From Methylobacter sp. (GTDB lineage Bacteria > Pseudomonadota > Gammaproteobacteria > Methylococcales > Methylomonadaceae): a DNA stretch of 24,013 nt. The DNA lies in contig JALNYY010000058.1 of the NCBI GenBank assembly GCA_023229605.1, forward strand, positions 1-24,013. The letters are read 5' to 3'. Below the pieces are notes generated by a model. The model was not told the DNA's origin and ran no database searches. It saw only the letters and a program-made list of their open reading frames with translations. Both the position numbers and the translations under genes were made by a program. Position 1 is the stretch's first letter. Each line of letters starts with the position of its first letter. Shown here in pieces: positions 7,725 to 15,560 of this stretch.

Positions 7725-8744
7725 ATGCAGCATTTTCGTCTTTCTTTTATCGTCGCCGCAATTTGCCTGGCGGCGGCATTTTATTGGGCTGGAATAATGG
7801 GCGTTTTTATCGCTGTTATTCTCGGCGTTCTTGAAGTCAGTTTATCATTCGATAATGCGGTTGTTAACGCATCAATTCTAAAGCGTATGAATGACCGCTG
7901 GCAGAAGTATTTTTTAACCTGGGGGATTTTAATCGCCGTTTTCGGCATGCGGCTGCTGTTTCCTATCGTGATCGTTTCGGCCGCCACCGGAATCGACTTT
8001 ATGGGCGTGACCGAAATGGCGTTAAACGACACTGCGACTTACGCCAAACATTTGGAAGAGTCGCATGTGCAGATTGCGGCATTTGGCGGCATGTTCCTGT
8101 TGATGGTGTTTTATTCGTTCATCTTTGATAAAAACAAGGAATTGCATTGGCTGGGCTATGTGGAAGAAAAGATGTCCTCGTTCGGGAAGCTTGAAGCAAT
8201 TGAAATAATCATGGCCTTAGGGCCGCTGCTAATTATTCAAAACTACCTGCCTCAGGAAATCCGTTTGGATGTGCTGGTTGCCGGCGTCACCGGGGTTATT
8301 TTATTTGTTATCGTGGACAGTTTTGCGGCCTTGTTCGAACATGAGGAAGAAGGCGAACAGGTTGTTGCTACGCTTAAAAAAAGCGGCATGATGAGTTTTA
8401 TTTATCTTGAAGTGCTGGATGCGTCGTTTTCATTCGATGGCGTGATCGGCGCATTCGCGATCACCCAGGACGTGGTCATCATTATGCTGGGCCTGGCTAT
8501 CGGCGCGATGTTTGTACGAAGCCTGACGGTTTATCTGGTGCGTAAAGGCACGCTGGATGAGTATGTGTTTCTGGAGCACGGCGCGCATTATGCGATCGGG
8601 GTGCTGGCGGGCATTATGCTCGTTAGCATAACCCGTGAAATTCCCGAAGTTGTAACCGGCTTGACCGGCGCCATATTGATCGCGCTGTCGGTGATTTCGT
8701 CGATACGCTACAAGAAAAAGCATGGCTGTGAAAATTTAGGCTGA
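7725..8744 (+). CDS. DUF475 family (TerC-like) integral membrane protein
   Basis: A 339-residue inner-membrane protein with about eight to ten hydrophobic helices. It carries the two acidic signatures of this group at equivalent places in the two halves: LSFDNAVVNA (Phe42, Asp43, Asn44) and FSFDGVIGAFA (Phe237, Asp238). Such paired Asp motifs within membrane helices are characteristic of the TerC/DUF475 superfamily, some members of which export manganese or are linked to tellurite resistance; the substrate of this one is unknown. I chose the ATG at 7725 because AAAGAG sits six bases upstream and the first helix follows at once; the frame could be extended to 7587 but that part is unlike a membrane protein and contains the leader hairpins. 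It is divergent from the GGDEF/EAL gene. Confidence 0.9.
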   Translation: MQHFRLSFIVAAICLAAAFYWAGIMGVFIAVILGVLEVSLSFDNAVVNASILKRMNDRWQKYFLTWGILIAVFGMRLLFPIVIVSAATGIDFMGVTEMALNDTATYAKHLEESHVQIAAFGGMFLLMVFYSFIFDKNKELHWLGYVEEKMSSFGKLEAIEIIMALGPLLIIQNYLPQEIRLDVLVAGVTGVILFVIVDSFAALFEHEEEGEQVVATLKKSGMMSFIYLEVLDASFSFDGVIGAFAITQDVVIIMLGLAIGAMFVRSLTVYLVRKGTLDEYVFLEHGAHYAIGVLAGIMLVSITREIPEVVTGLTGAILIALSVISSIRYKKKHGCENLG

Positions 8745-8753
8745 AAATTATTT

Positions 8754-8815
8754 ACCACAGAGGACACGAAGAAAATAATCCTATTAAGCTTCGCGTTCTC
8801 TGTATTCTTCGTGGT
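8754..8815. repeat. Imperfect palindromic repeat downstream of the DUF475 gene
   Basis: CAGAGGACACGAAG (8758-8771) pairs with CTTCGCGTTCTCTG (8789-8802) at 12 of 14 positions, and ACCAC (8754-8758) with GTGGT (8811-8815) further out. The segment begins ten bases after the DUF475 stop codon. The words accacagaggacacgaag and cttcgtggtg are of the type seen in dispersed intergenic repeats. It could also act as a terminator, though there is no T-run. Confidence 0.5.
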
Positions 8816-8865
8816 GAAAATTCACTCAGCGTAATATTCAAAGCTGAAACAAAAAGGGGCGCGTC

Positions 8866-8893
8866 TTGACTTATTGAAGGCGGAGCTGATATT
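8866..8893 (+). promoter_or_regulatory. Candidate promoter for the histidine phosphatase gene
   Basis: TTGACT (8866-8871) matches the -35 consensus at five of six positions and is followed after 16 bases by GATATT (8888-8893), matching the -10 at four of six. Predicted transcription would start near 8900, about 50 bases before the gene. Confidence 0.35.
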
Positions 8894-8950
8894 CGCCTGT
8901 TCCCAGTCAAATTCACGAGTCTGTGATTCTAAACGAAGAGGAAAACCCTA

Positions 8951-9511
8951 ATGATAAAACATATGCTGCCCGTTTTAACCGGAATCGCTGTATTCGTCCT
9001 GCCGTTTTCCTGTATCGTTCAAGCCGCGCCTGACAATAACTTGAAGGTAATTATGATCCGGCACGGTGAAAAACCCGAGTCCGGCGACAATCTGTCATGC
9101 CAGGGCGAGAACCGCGCCCTGCAACTCCCGGCGGTCCTATATCAAAAGTTCAAGACGCCGGACTACACTTATATCCCTACGCTGGGATTGGGCAAAGCGA
9201 CGACTCATGCCAGAATGTTCCAGACGGTTAGCCCCTTCGCTATTCAATATAATCTGACGGTCGATAGCAAATACGATAAAGATGATTATTCAAAAGTCGC
9301 CAAAAACGTCATGGAAAAAACCGGTACGGTTTTGATGGTCTGGGAGCATAAGGCGATTCCGCATATTGCCGAAAAGCTAGGGGTAAAAAATCCGCCCTCG
9401 TGGGAAGGCCAGGATTTCGACAGCATCTGGGTCATCACTTACCCGAACGGTAAGGCGGCGTTATCTATAGACAAAGAAGGCATAACGCCGGCCGACAACT
9501 GTAACTTTTAA
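8951..9511 (+). CDS. Secreted histidine phosphatase superfamily protein
   Basis: A 186-residue protein of the phosphoglycerate-mutase-like (branch 1) histidine phosphatase superfamily. The phosphate-accepting histidine is in MIRHGEKP (His38); a TTHARMFQT segment near 84-92 supplies the conserved arginine, and WEH (131-133) is the likely second catalytic histidine. An N-terminal hydrophobic stretch ending in IVQAAP looks like a signal peptide cleaved near residue 26, so it should act in the periplasm. The cysteine at 21 is not in a proper lipobox. A good ribosome site, AAGAGGA, lies eight bases before the ATG. The substrate cannot be inferred. It appears to be a single-gene unit, convergent with adenine deaminase. 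Confidence 0.88.
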   Translation: MIKHMLPVLTGIAVFVLPFSCIVQAAPDNNLKVIMIRHGEKPESGDNLSCQGENRALQLPAVLYQKFKTPDYTYIPTLGLGKATTHARMFQTVSPFAIQYNLTVDSKYDKDDYSKVAKNVMEKTGTVLMVWEHKAIPHIAEKLGVKNPPSWEGQDFDSIWVITYPNGKAALSIDKEGITPADNCNF

Positions 9512-9584
9512 CGAACCGCGCCGCCTCGCCAGCCTGGCTTAGCACCGTTAATTTTCCCGGTTGCGGGTATAATCAAGCGTCGCA

Positions 9585-9610
9585 GTCCCGGCAGTTTTTT
9601 CTGCCGGGAC
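9585..9610. terminator. Hairpin between convergent genes
   Basis: GTCCCGGCAG (9585-9594) and CTGCCGGGAC (9601-9610) form a perfect ten-base-pair, GC-rich stem with a loop made of six T. It sits between the ends of the histidine phosphatase gene (+) and the adenine deaminase gene (-), where a shared terminator is expected. There is no T-tract after the stem on either strand, so it is not a textbook intrinsic terminator. Confidence 0.55.
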
Positions 9611-9637
9611 CGGGTCGTGATCCAAAATAAAGGTTAT

Positions 9638-11278
9638 TCATACAGTCACAGGGGTGAACTTAAAGCTGCGTCCATCGAACAGGCCTTGGTCGCTTAGTTT
9701 AAGTTCAGGAATCACCAGCAAAGCCATAAATGACAGGGTCATAAACGGAGCGCGTAATTTCGAGCCCAGCTGTTTCGCCTGCCGGTCCAGCTGCGCATAT
9801 CGGCTTGCGACTTCGTCACCATCGGCATCGCTCATCAGTCCGGCTATCGGTAACGGCAATAATGAACATTGCCCGTCCTGCGCTACGGCAATCCCGCCCT
9901 GTTCATCAATAATCCGATTAACCGCCAGGCACAGGGAATCTATGTCCGCCGCTACTGCGATAATATTATGCGAATCATGCGCTATCGTTGAGGCTAAAGC
10001 TCCCGTATGCAAACCAAAGCCATTGATAAACGCGACGGCCGGCAGTTGCGGCTGATAACGATTAATCACGGTCAGCAGCAAAATATCCCGCCCGGTATCT
10101 ATAACCAAATTGTCTTGTTCAATGTTCGCCCGAGTTTGCCATTCTTCAGTCAATAATTCACCGTCAAACGCTTTGATTACCCGAATGTTCTCGCCTCGAG
10201 CCGGCATAGTGAAATCCGCCGCAGCGACTTTCCTGGCATTAAACTGATTCAATGCCGGCGCTTTTACGCTTGGCAATAAACTCAAGCCATGCTCTGCGAC
10301 CAACTCGCCTTTTAACCAGGTTTTCAGCGGTTGCAAAGTGCGCAAACTTTCCACTAAAACCGCGTCCATGCAATCGCCCAAGCGCAATTGCCCTAGCGGC
10401 AGATCATAGTGCCGGATAGGATTGATGCAGGCGCATTGCAACACCGAAAAAATATCATGCCCGGCCGCCACGGCTGTTGCGGCGAGTTGATTAATATGCC
10501 CTGCGACTAAATCATCGGGATGTTTGTCATCGCTGCATAACATCACTAGCGGGGAATGGGTGCTGATTAAAGAATGTAAATCCGCAAAATTGCGCGCCGC
10601 CGAACCTTCCCTAATCAGAATTTTCATTCCTGCGGCCAGTTTCGTTTCCGCTTCCGCAAGACTAAGGCATTCATGGTCAGTGCTGATGCCTGCTTGCGCG
10701 TAACGCAGGGCATCTTCGCCGGTTAATCCGGGGGCGTGGCCGTCAATCGGGTAATTATAGCGTTTAGCCAGCGCCAATTTAGCCATCACGGTCGCATCTT
10801 GCCCCAACACGCCTGGATAGTTCATCATTTCAGACAAATATTTAATCGGCGTTTGTTCGAATAAAGTTTCTATCTGTTCCAGATCCAGCACGGCTCCGGC
10901 TGTTTCGAAAGTTGTTGCAGGAACGCAGGAAGGCGCGCCGAAAAAGAAATTAAACGGCGTTTGCGCCGCATTCTCCAGCATGAAGAGTACGCCCTCTATT
11001 CCCAGTACATTGGCTATTTCATGCGGGTCGGACACAGTCGCAATCGTGCCGTGCCGCACTGCAATCCGTGCAAATTCGGAAGGGGGGAGCATTGAGCTTT
11101 CTATATGGACATGCGCATCAATAAAGCCGGGGATTAAATACGGATAGTCGGGATTTTCGCTACCTAAGGTTTGAATCGCGGTAATAATCCCTTCTTGCCA
11201 GCTTATTTCTGCAAAAAATACGTTTTTTTCAGCCAAGGCAACATAATTGACGATCAAACTGCCGCTGTTTATTTGCAT
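9638..11278 (-). CDS. ade: Adenine deaminase
   Basis: An amidohydrolase-superfamily metalloenzyme that turns adenine into hypoxanthine and ammonia in purine salvage. At 546 residues it has the usual length. The metal-binding GFIDAHVHIESSM motif (His56, His58) is preceded by the typical small beta domain; GHAPGLTGEDAL, STDHECLSLAEA and LCSDDKHPDDL follow, and the C-terminal domain contains GFGLHTGALASTIAHDSHN, which is characteristic of this enzyme. I chose the ATG at 11278 because GGGGAG lies about six bases before it; an upstream extension would need a TTG at 11299. The adenine released by methylthioadenosine breakdown would be a natural substrate, but the mtn genes are several kilobases away. 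Confidence 0.95.
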   Translation of the reverse strand: MQINSGSLIVNYVALAEKNVFFAEISWQEGIITAIQTLGSENPDYPYLIPGFIDAHVHIESSMLPPSEFARIAVRHGTIATVSDPHEIANVLGIEGVLFMLENAAQTPFNFFFGAPSCVPATTFETAGAVLDLEQIETLFEQTPIKYLSEMMNYPGVLGQDATVMAKLALAKRYNYPIDGHAPGLTGEDALRYAQAGISTDHECLSLAEAETKLAAGMKILIREGSAARNFADLHSLISTHSPLVMLCSDDKHPDDLVAGHINQLAATAVAAGHDIFSVLQCACINPIRHYDLPLGQLRLGDCMDAVLVESLRTLQPLKTWLKGELVAEHGLSLLPSVKAPALNQFNARKVAAADFTMPARGENIRVIKAFDGELLTEEWQTRANIEQDNLVIDTGRDILLLTVINRYQPQLPAVAFINGFGLHTGALASTIAHDSHNIIAVAADIDSLCLAVNRIIDEQGGIAVAQDGQCSLLPLPIAGLMSDADGDEVASRYAQLDRQAKQLGSKLRAPFMTLSFMALLVIPELKLSDQGLFDGRSFKFTPVTV

Positions 11279-11340
11279 GATAACTCCCCTGCAGCGCAAG
11301 TAGATTTTAAAGGGATAGGGCGATGTTTAGGAATTGCCGT

Positions 11341-11421
11341 CCTCACTCTGAGGAGTTTCGAAATGTTAAATCCTGTAGCCGGATTACTCCAGGGCCGGTT
11401 AGCGGGGAATAGCCCCCCTGG
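11341..11421 (-). promoter_or_regulatory. Hairpin-rich leader upstream of adenine deaminase
   Basis: Read toward ade, three stem-loops follow one another: CCAGGG/CCCTGG arms (11389-11394 and 11416-11421, with a competing GGGG/CCCC inner pairing), AATCC/GGATT (11369-11373 and 11381-11385), and CCTCA/TGAGG (11341-11345 and 11349-11353). They lie 60 to 145 bases before the start codon. I do not recognise a known riboswitch class; the features could equally be remnants of dispersed repeats. Confidence 0.3.
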
Positions 11422-11465
11422 AAGCGAATATACCGAGAATTGTCCGTGTCCCCGCCGATCCGTTA

Positions 11466-11516
11466 CAAAAAACGGGGGTTTCCGGCACATTGCTCGAATA
11501 TGCCGGAAACCCCCGT
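11466..11516 (-). terminator. Intrinsic terminator of the Tim44-like gene
   Basis: ACGGGGGTTTCCGGCA (11472-11487) and its exact complement TGCCGGAAACCCCCGT (11501-11516) form a perfect 16-base-pair stem with a 13-base loop. On the minus strand the stem is followed directly by a run of T (complement of the A-run at 11467-11472). It lies about 50 bases past the stop codon of the Tim44-like gene, exactly where a rho-independent terminator belongs. Confidence 0.88.
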
Positions 11517-11567
11517 CCTGCCCTAAGCCTGGCCAGCCTTATTCAGGCCTGCATCTTCGATGATGAA

Positions 11568-12524
11568 TCAATCGGCCAATTGCTGTATGCCGTCCAGATA
11601 CCATTTGGGCTGGATACTGACTTTCGGTTTAATAAAATGCCAGACCTCCCTGACTTGTTCGGTCTGAGCGTCGATGCCTTCGCGCATGATCGAATCGAAC
11701 AGTACGACCGCTTCAAGTTCTGAACCGACTTCCCTGACTTCCAGCAGTTCCGCTTCCAGTTTTAATATTTCGGTGTGGTTTGCGGCATCGGATGCTTTAA
11801 GCTGATCCTGAATTTCAGCAAATACCTTATCCGTGGTTAAGCCTCTGATTTCGGCAAGATCGCGTGCGTCCCAGGCTTTTTGAAGGTTGGCAAAGGCTAT
11901 CTTTGCGCCGCTGAGGAAAGCCTGTTGATCGAAGTCTTTGGGAATAACCGCGGCCACGAATTCGGCATCCTGTTGGGCGGGTTGAGAGTAAACGCCGGTG
12001 TTTTTATCTTTTTTGAACAGGATGTCGGTGTCGAAACCTGCCGGTCCGGCCGGAGTTTCTTGGTGCGGATGATAGCTTGCAGCGGTGTCCTGATAACTAT
12101 GATCGGCGGTGCGGTCATAGGCAGGCCGTTGCGCAGCCCCCGTTTTTTTAGCGGCGAACAATTTATAAAGTACAAACGCAATCCCGCCGAAAACAAGGAT
12201 GTCCATAAAGTTAATGCCTTGAAAACCGCCGCCGTGAAACATCGAACCTAATAATCCGCCTAACGCCAGACCGCCCAGCATGCCCATTAAACCGCTACGC
12301 CCGGCCCAGCCCGGTTTGGCGGCCTGATTGGGCGCAGCAGCCGGTTGTTGGGTCGCGGACCGGGTCGGTGGAGTTACTGAGCGTTGATACGGTGCGCTGT
12401 AGGAGGATCTGCCGCCAAAAGAGCTGCCGCCGCCGAAACGTTTGGCGTCAGCATCCGACATCCCGCCTAAAGTCAAGGCAAGCCCCATTAATAAAGTAGC
12501 AATAATTCCGGTATATTTGTTCAT
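11568..12524 (-). CDS. Tim44-like domain membrane protein
   Basis: A 318-residue protein with an N-terminal hydrophobic segment (about 5-22, ending near SDADA), a glycine/serine-rich stretch with FGGGSSFGGRSS (about 30-42), a proline/alanine-rich linker (50-72), two glycine-rich hydrophobic segments (about 78-97 and 104-124), and a C-terminal domain (about 195-315) resembling the Tim44/TIM44-like fold, with FANLQKAWDARDLAEIRGLTT and a final WYLDGIQQ. This architecture is common in proteobacterial proteins annotated as Tim44-like, whose function in bacteria is unclear. It has a weak ribosome site (GTGAG) and a strong intrinsic terminator, so it is likely a single-gene unit. It is divergent from the metal-efflux region. 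Confidence 0.9.
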   Translation of the reverse strand: MNKYTGIIATLLMGLALTLGGMSDADAKRFGGGSSFGGRSSYSAPYQRSVTPPTRSATQQPAAAPNQAAKPGWAGRSGLMGMLGGLALGGLLGSMFHGGGFQGINFMDILVFGGIAFVLYKLFAAKKTGAAQRPAYDRTADHSYQDTAASYHPHQETPAGPAGFDTDILFKKDKNTGVYSQPAQQDAEFVAAVIPKDFDQQAFLSGAKIAFANLQKAWDARDLAEIRGLTTDKVFAEIQDQLKASDAANHTEILKLEAELLEVREVGSELEAVVLFDSIMREGIDAQTEQVREVWHFIKPKVSIQPKWYLDGIQQLAD

Positions 12525-12638
12525 ACACTCACAAGTTAAATTAAGTTGAATTATGTACGGCTATCCCGGCCATGCACTCTTCGGGTCAATGCTTGCTGCT
12601 TCAGGCAACAAGTCAGGTTCTTACATTATCGGGACAAA

Positions 12639-12663
12639 TAATTAAACAACAAGTTGTTAATTA
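12639..12663. promoter_or_regulatory. Palindrome, candidate operator in the divergent intergenic region
   Basis: TAATTAAACAAC (12639-12650) and GTTGTTAATTA (12653-12663) form a nearly perfect inverted repeat, differing by one extra A, around AA. It overlaps the likely -35 box of the gene to its right. AT-rich palindromes in this position are typical binding sites for dimeric repressors, but no regulator gene is present nearby to name one. Confidence 0.45.
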
Positions 12664-12682
12664 CTTTTTAATAGCATAGCAT
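12654..12682 (+). promoter_or_regulatory. Candidate promoter for the metal-efflux region
   Basis: TTGTTA (12654-12659), 17 bases, then TAGCAT (12677-12682). Each hexamer matches four of six consensus positions. Transcription would start at about 12689, practically at the ATG at 12690, which has no ribosome site; the first mRNA would then be nearly leaderless. Confidence 0.35.
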
Positions 12683-12689
12683 TGTCTGC

Positions 12690-13082
12690 ATGTTTATAGC
12701 ACTACGCAAATCCACCGTTATCTTTCTGGCTATACTGCAATTGATTGCACCGTTGGTGCATGCGCATGCCGGACAGAAAGTTTCGGGCTTGGGGCTGCAC
12801 GTTCCCGGTCTTGAAATGTACGGCGCTGAACATGCGATGCTTGCGTCTCAGGCGGTCGATTATGATTCCAATTCCGGGGGCATCATAGTCGGTGTCGATG
12901 CCGGAATGAAAGACAAACAGGTTATTGTGGACTTGGACGGCGGCCATTATCTGCACCAGCAGGTCCCGGTATTCAACGCCGCAATATCTCCTTTCGATAC
13001 CAACTTTTCCCCGCAAGCGCAGCAGTTTGTTTGCCGGTTGCTTATTCCATCGCTATCCCCCCGCGCGCCTCCTGTCCAATAA
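12690..13082 (+). CDS. Small secreted protein of unknown function preceding a metal-efflux operon
   Basis: A 130-residue protein I cannot assign. It begins with a clear signal peptide (basic start, hydrophobic core about 9-22, ending in LVHAHAGQ) so it should be periplasmic. The mature part contains GLGLHVPGLEMYG, scattered His and Met residues, GGHYLHQQVPVF, and ends with PSLSPRAPPVQ, an ending seen in some small proteins encoded beside copper or other metal resistance genes. There is a single cysteine (near 114). No Shine-Dalgarno sequence precedes the ATG. The gene lies 97 bases before a TolC-type gene on the same strand, suggesting a role with the pump, for example metal binding, but that is inference. 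Confidence 0.72.
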   Translation: MFIALRKSTVIFLAILQLIAPLVHAHAGQKVSGLGLHVPGLEMYGAEHAMLASQAVDYDSNSGGIIVGVDAGMKDKQVIVDLDGGHYLHQQVPVFNAAISPFDTNFSPQAQQFVCRLLIPSLSPRAPPVQ

Positions 13083-13179
13083 TCTCCGTTTTTTGTAAAA
13101 ATGTTGCGATGCAATGTCTTTACGCCCCAGTTTTTATTAAAACGTTATAAAGCGGTTAGCACCGCATCGAGATTAACCT

Positions 13180-14454
13180 ATGTTTTTTTTGAACCTTGCT
13201 AAAAGGCTCATTCCTCAGTTTTTGCTTGGGAGTGTTGTTTTTTTAGCGGCGATAGCGCCCAGCTTTGCCGGCTCGCCCCCTATTGTCGAGCATCATGATC
13301 CGATTGAAAGCGACGCGACTTTGAGTTTATCCAAAGTCGTTGATTTAACGCTGGAGAAATACCCCGATGTCACCTGGCTTAACTCACTGGAAGAGGAGGC
13401 GGCGGCGCTTGCGCAGCGCGGCGAAAGCTGGACAGCCGGCGCATCGCAAACAGGGCTTCGCTACCAGGAAGCGACCAGCGGAACTTTGCATTATATAGAT
13501 GCTCATGTACAGGTACCGTTGTGGAATTTGGGCCAGCGGGACGCGGAACAACGGGTAGCAAAGCTGGCCGAAGGCAGCGCAACAGCGCAAGCTGCGGCGG
13601 TTAAACTGCGCGTGGCGGGATTGGTTAGAAATGCATTGTGGAATATAGCACTGGCGAATCTTAGCTATGAACAGGCTAAAACAGAGCTGGCCGTAACAGA
13701 TCAGTTACTGGCTAAAGTGCAGCGGCGCGTCGAGCTGGGCGATTTGTCCAGGGCCGATTTATTGTTGGCGCAATCGGAGTCGCTGCAAAAACGCTCGGTG
13801 GTGACGCAGGCCGAAGCGGAATTAATGCATGCCAGAAAACGTTATTCCAGCATCACGCAAATGACTAAAGTCCCCGGCTATTTTGAGGAACAGCTGGTTG
13901 CGTTAACCAAAATTCAGCAAAGCCATCCGGCCTTAGTGGCGATCAATGGACAGATTGAGCGCAAGCAGTCGGAATTGAATGCGGTTAAGTTAACGGGTTC
14001 CGGGCAGACCAATCTTGCCGTCGGCATCAACAGCGATCAGTTCACCAGGGACGAGCGCAGTAACCATACGGCAAGTTTCAATATCGGCGTTACCGTCCCT
14101 TTCGGCGGCGCTGCGCATCTGGCGCCGCAGGTTGCGGCGATTAATGTCGAATTGAATAAATTGTATGCAGAACGCGAACAACTGTTCCGCGACCTGGAAC
14201 AGGCGCATCACGAAGCCGAGCATAATTTGGAAGTCAACCGGGTTGAACTGGGCATTGCCAATAATTTACAACAGGTTGCCGAAGAACATTTAAAAATGAC
14301 CCTGTTAAGCTTTTCGGTAGGGGAAATTAATTTGATGGATTTATTAAGAATCCAGTCCAGAACCCAGCAAGCCGTGTTAAATGCCAAACAACGGGCAGTC
14401 ACGCTACAGCGCGATATAGCGATTTATAACCAGACCGTAGGAGTTACGCCATGA
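13180..14454 (+). CDS. TolC-family outer membrane channel of a metal RND pump (CzcC/CusC type)
   Basis: The outer-membrane component of a three-part efflux system. It is 424 residues with a signal peptide (hydrophobic stretch about 14-28, ending in APSFAGS) and no lipobox cysteine, unlike lipid-anchored CusC. The rest is rich in long amphipathic helices of the outer membrane efflux family, duplicated as usual, for example LRVAGLVRNALWNIALANLSYEQAK and the second repeat around LFRDLEQAHHEAEHNLEVNRVELGIA, with strands such as LHYIDAHVQVPLWNLGQRDAE and SFNIGVTVPFGG for the barrel. Its stop overlaps the next start by four bases (ATGA at 14451-14454). It should dock to the adaptor encoded next and provide the exit duct. 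Confidence 0.9.
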   Translation: MFFLNLAKRLIPQFLLGSVVFLAAIAPSFAGSPPIVEHHDPIESDATLSLSKVVDLTLEKYPDVTWLNSLEEEAAALAQRGESWTAGASQTGLRYQEATSGTLHYIDAHVQVPLWNLGQRDAEQRVAKLAEGSATAQAAAVKLRVAGLVRNALWNIALANLSYEQAKTELAVTDQLLAKVQRRVELGDLSRADLLLAQSESLQKRSVVTQAEAELMHARKRYSSITQMTKVPGYFEEQLVALTKIQQSHPALVAINGQIERKQSELNAVKLTGSGQTNLAVGINSDQFTRDERSNHTASFNIGVTVPFGGAAHLAPQVAAINVELNKLYAEREQLFRDLEQAHHEAEHNLEVNRVELGIANNLQQVAEEHLKMTLLSFSVGEINLMDLLRIQSRTQQAVLNAKQRAVTLQRDIAIYNQTVGVTP

Positions 14455-15560
14455 GCATGTTTTTTGTCCGTCCCGCAATGGTGTTGCTATTGAGTCTGGC
14501 CGGTTTCGGCAGCTACGCAACGGAAAATATCGTTCAAATTTCCGAGGAGAATCTTGATAACCTCGGTATAAAACTGGGCAAACTGGAAGCCGTTAGCCAA
14601 TTTCCGGTGTTATCGGCCCCGGCTAAAGTGGTGATTCCGCCGACGCAGGAATACATTGTCAGCGCCGCGCAGGCCGGCGTCATCGAGAAGCTGGATGCGG
14701 CGATAGGCGACAAAGTTGTAAAAGGGCAGATTTTGGCTCAGCTCAACAGCCCGGACTTGTTGACCTTACAGCAGGCTTATCTTAAAGCCGACAACACGCT
14801 GCAACTGGTTTCGGCTATTTATCAGCGGGACAAAAAACTGCTGGAAGAAGGCGTGATTTCAGACCGGCGCTGGCAGGAAACCAGCAGCCAGCATCATTCC
14901 GCCGTTTCTGAGGCGGATGGGCAGAAGCAATTGCTGGAAATCGCCGGGATGACGGCCGGCGAGCTTGATCAACTGGGTAAAAAACACCGGTTAACCCGGC
15001 AGCTCAATGTCCGCGCGCCGATTGCCGGCGTGGTGATGGAGCGCTTAGCCGTTGCGGGAACGCGTGTCGATATGCTGGCGCCGATATACCGCATCGCCAA
15101 CCTGAATGAACTCTGGCTGGAAATCGCTATTCCGCAGGAACGCATGAGCAACATTAAAATCGGCGATCGGGTATTGATTGAAAATTCGGAAGCTGCCGCA
15201 AAAATCACCTTGTTGGGGCAAAGCGTTAACCCGGAAAACCAGACTGTTTTGGCCAGGGCTACAGTGGAGCCGCAATACAGCGCGTCTTTACGCCCCGGAC
15301 AAAGGCTCAACACCCGGATTGTCCAGTCCAGCGACAAGGCGGCGTTTAAAATTCCCAATGCGGCTATTGCCCAGAACGAAGGCAAAGCCTTTATTTTTAT
15401 CCGCACGCAACAGGGATTTCTGGTTACCCCGGTCACCGTAGTCGGTAAACAGGATGGCGAGTCGATTATCAGCGGCGAGCTCACCGGCCATGAAGAAATA
15501 GCCGTCAAAGGCGCTGTCGCGCTCAAAGCAAACTGGCTGGGACTGGGGAGCGACGAATAA
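14451..15560 (+). CDS. RND periplasmic adaptor (membrane fusion protein, CzcB/CusB type)
   Basis: Links the inner-membrane pump to the outer-membrane channel. The 369-residue protein starts with a signal peptide (about 1-22). It has the two halves of a lipoyl-like domain, VSAAQAGVIEKLDAAIGDKV with KGQILAQLNSP, and later NVRAPIAGVVMERLAVAGTRV, separated by a helical hairpin (about 100-170, TLQQAYLKADNTLQL to EIAGMTAGEL). A beta-barrel domain follows (WLEIAIPQERMSNIKIGDRV) and then the membrane-proximal part. I see no methionine cluster near the mature N-terminus like that which binds Cu(I) in CusB. It overlaps both neighbours: four bases with the channel gene and one base (TAATG) with the pump gene. 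Confidence 0.92.
   Translation: MSMFFVRPAMVLLLSLAGFGSYATENIVQISEENLDNLGIKLGKLEAVSQFPVLSAPAKVVIPPTQEYIVSAAQAGVIEKLDAAIGDKVVKGQILAQLNSPDLLTLQQAYLKADNTLQLVSAIYQRDKKLLEEGVISDRRWQETSSQHHSAVSEADGQKQLLEIAGMTAGELDQLGKKHRLTRQLNVRAPIAGVVMERLAVAGTRVDMLAPIYRIANLNELWLEIAIPQERMSNIKIGDRVLIENSEAAAKITLLGQSVNPENQTVLARATVEPQYSASLRPGQRLNTRIVQSSDKAAFKIPNAAIAQNEGKAFIFIRTQQGFLVTPVTVVGKQDGESIISGELTGHEEIAVKGAVALKANWLGLGSDE

Noticed and set aside
11363..11563. 66-codon open frame on the + strand with a good-looking ribosome site (TGAGGAG seven bases before the ATG) and four cysteines
   Set aside because: It runs through the terminator hairpin of the opposite gene and its Shine-Dalgarno is one arm of a small stem-loop; the product has no recognisable pattern. 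Ribosome profiling would settle it.
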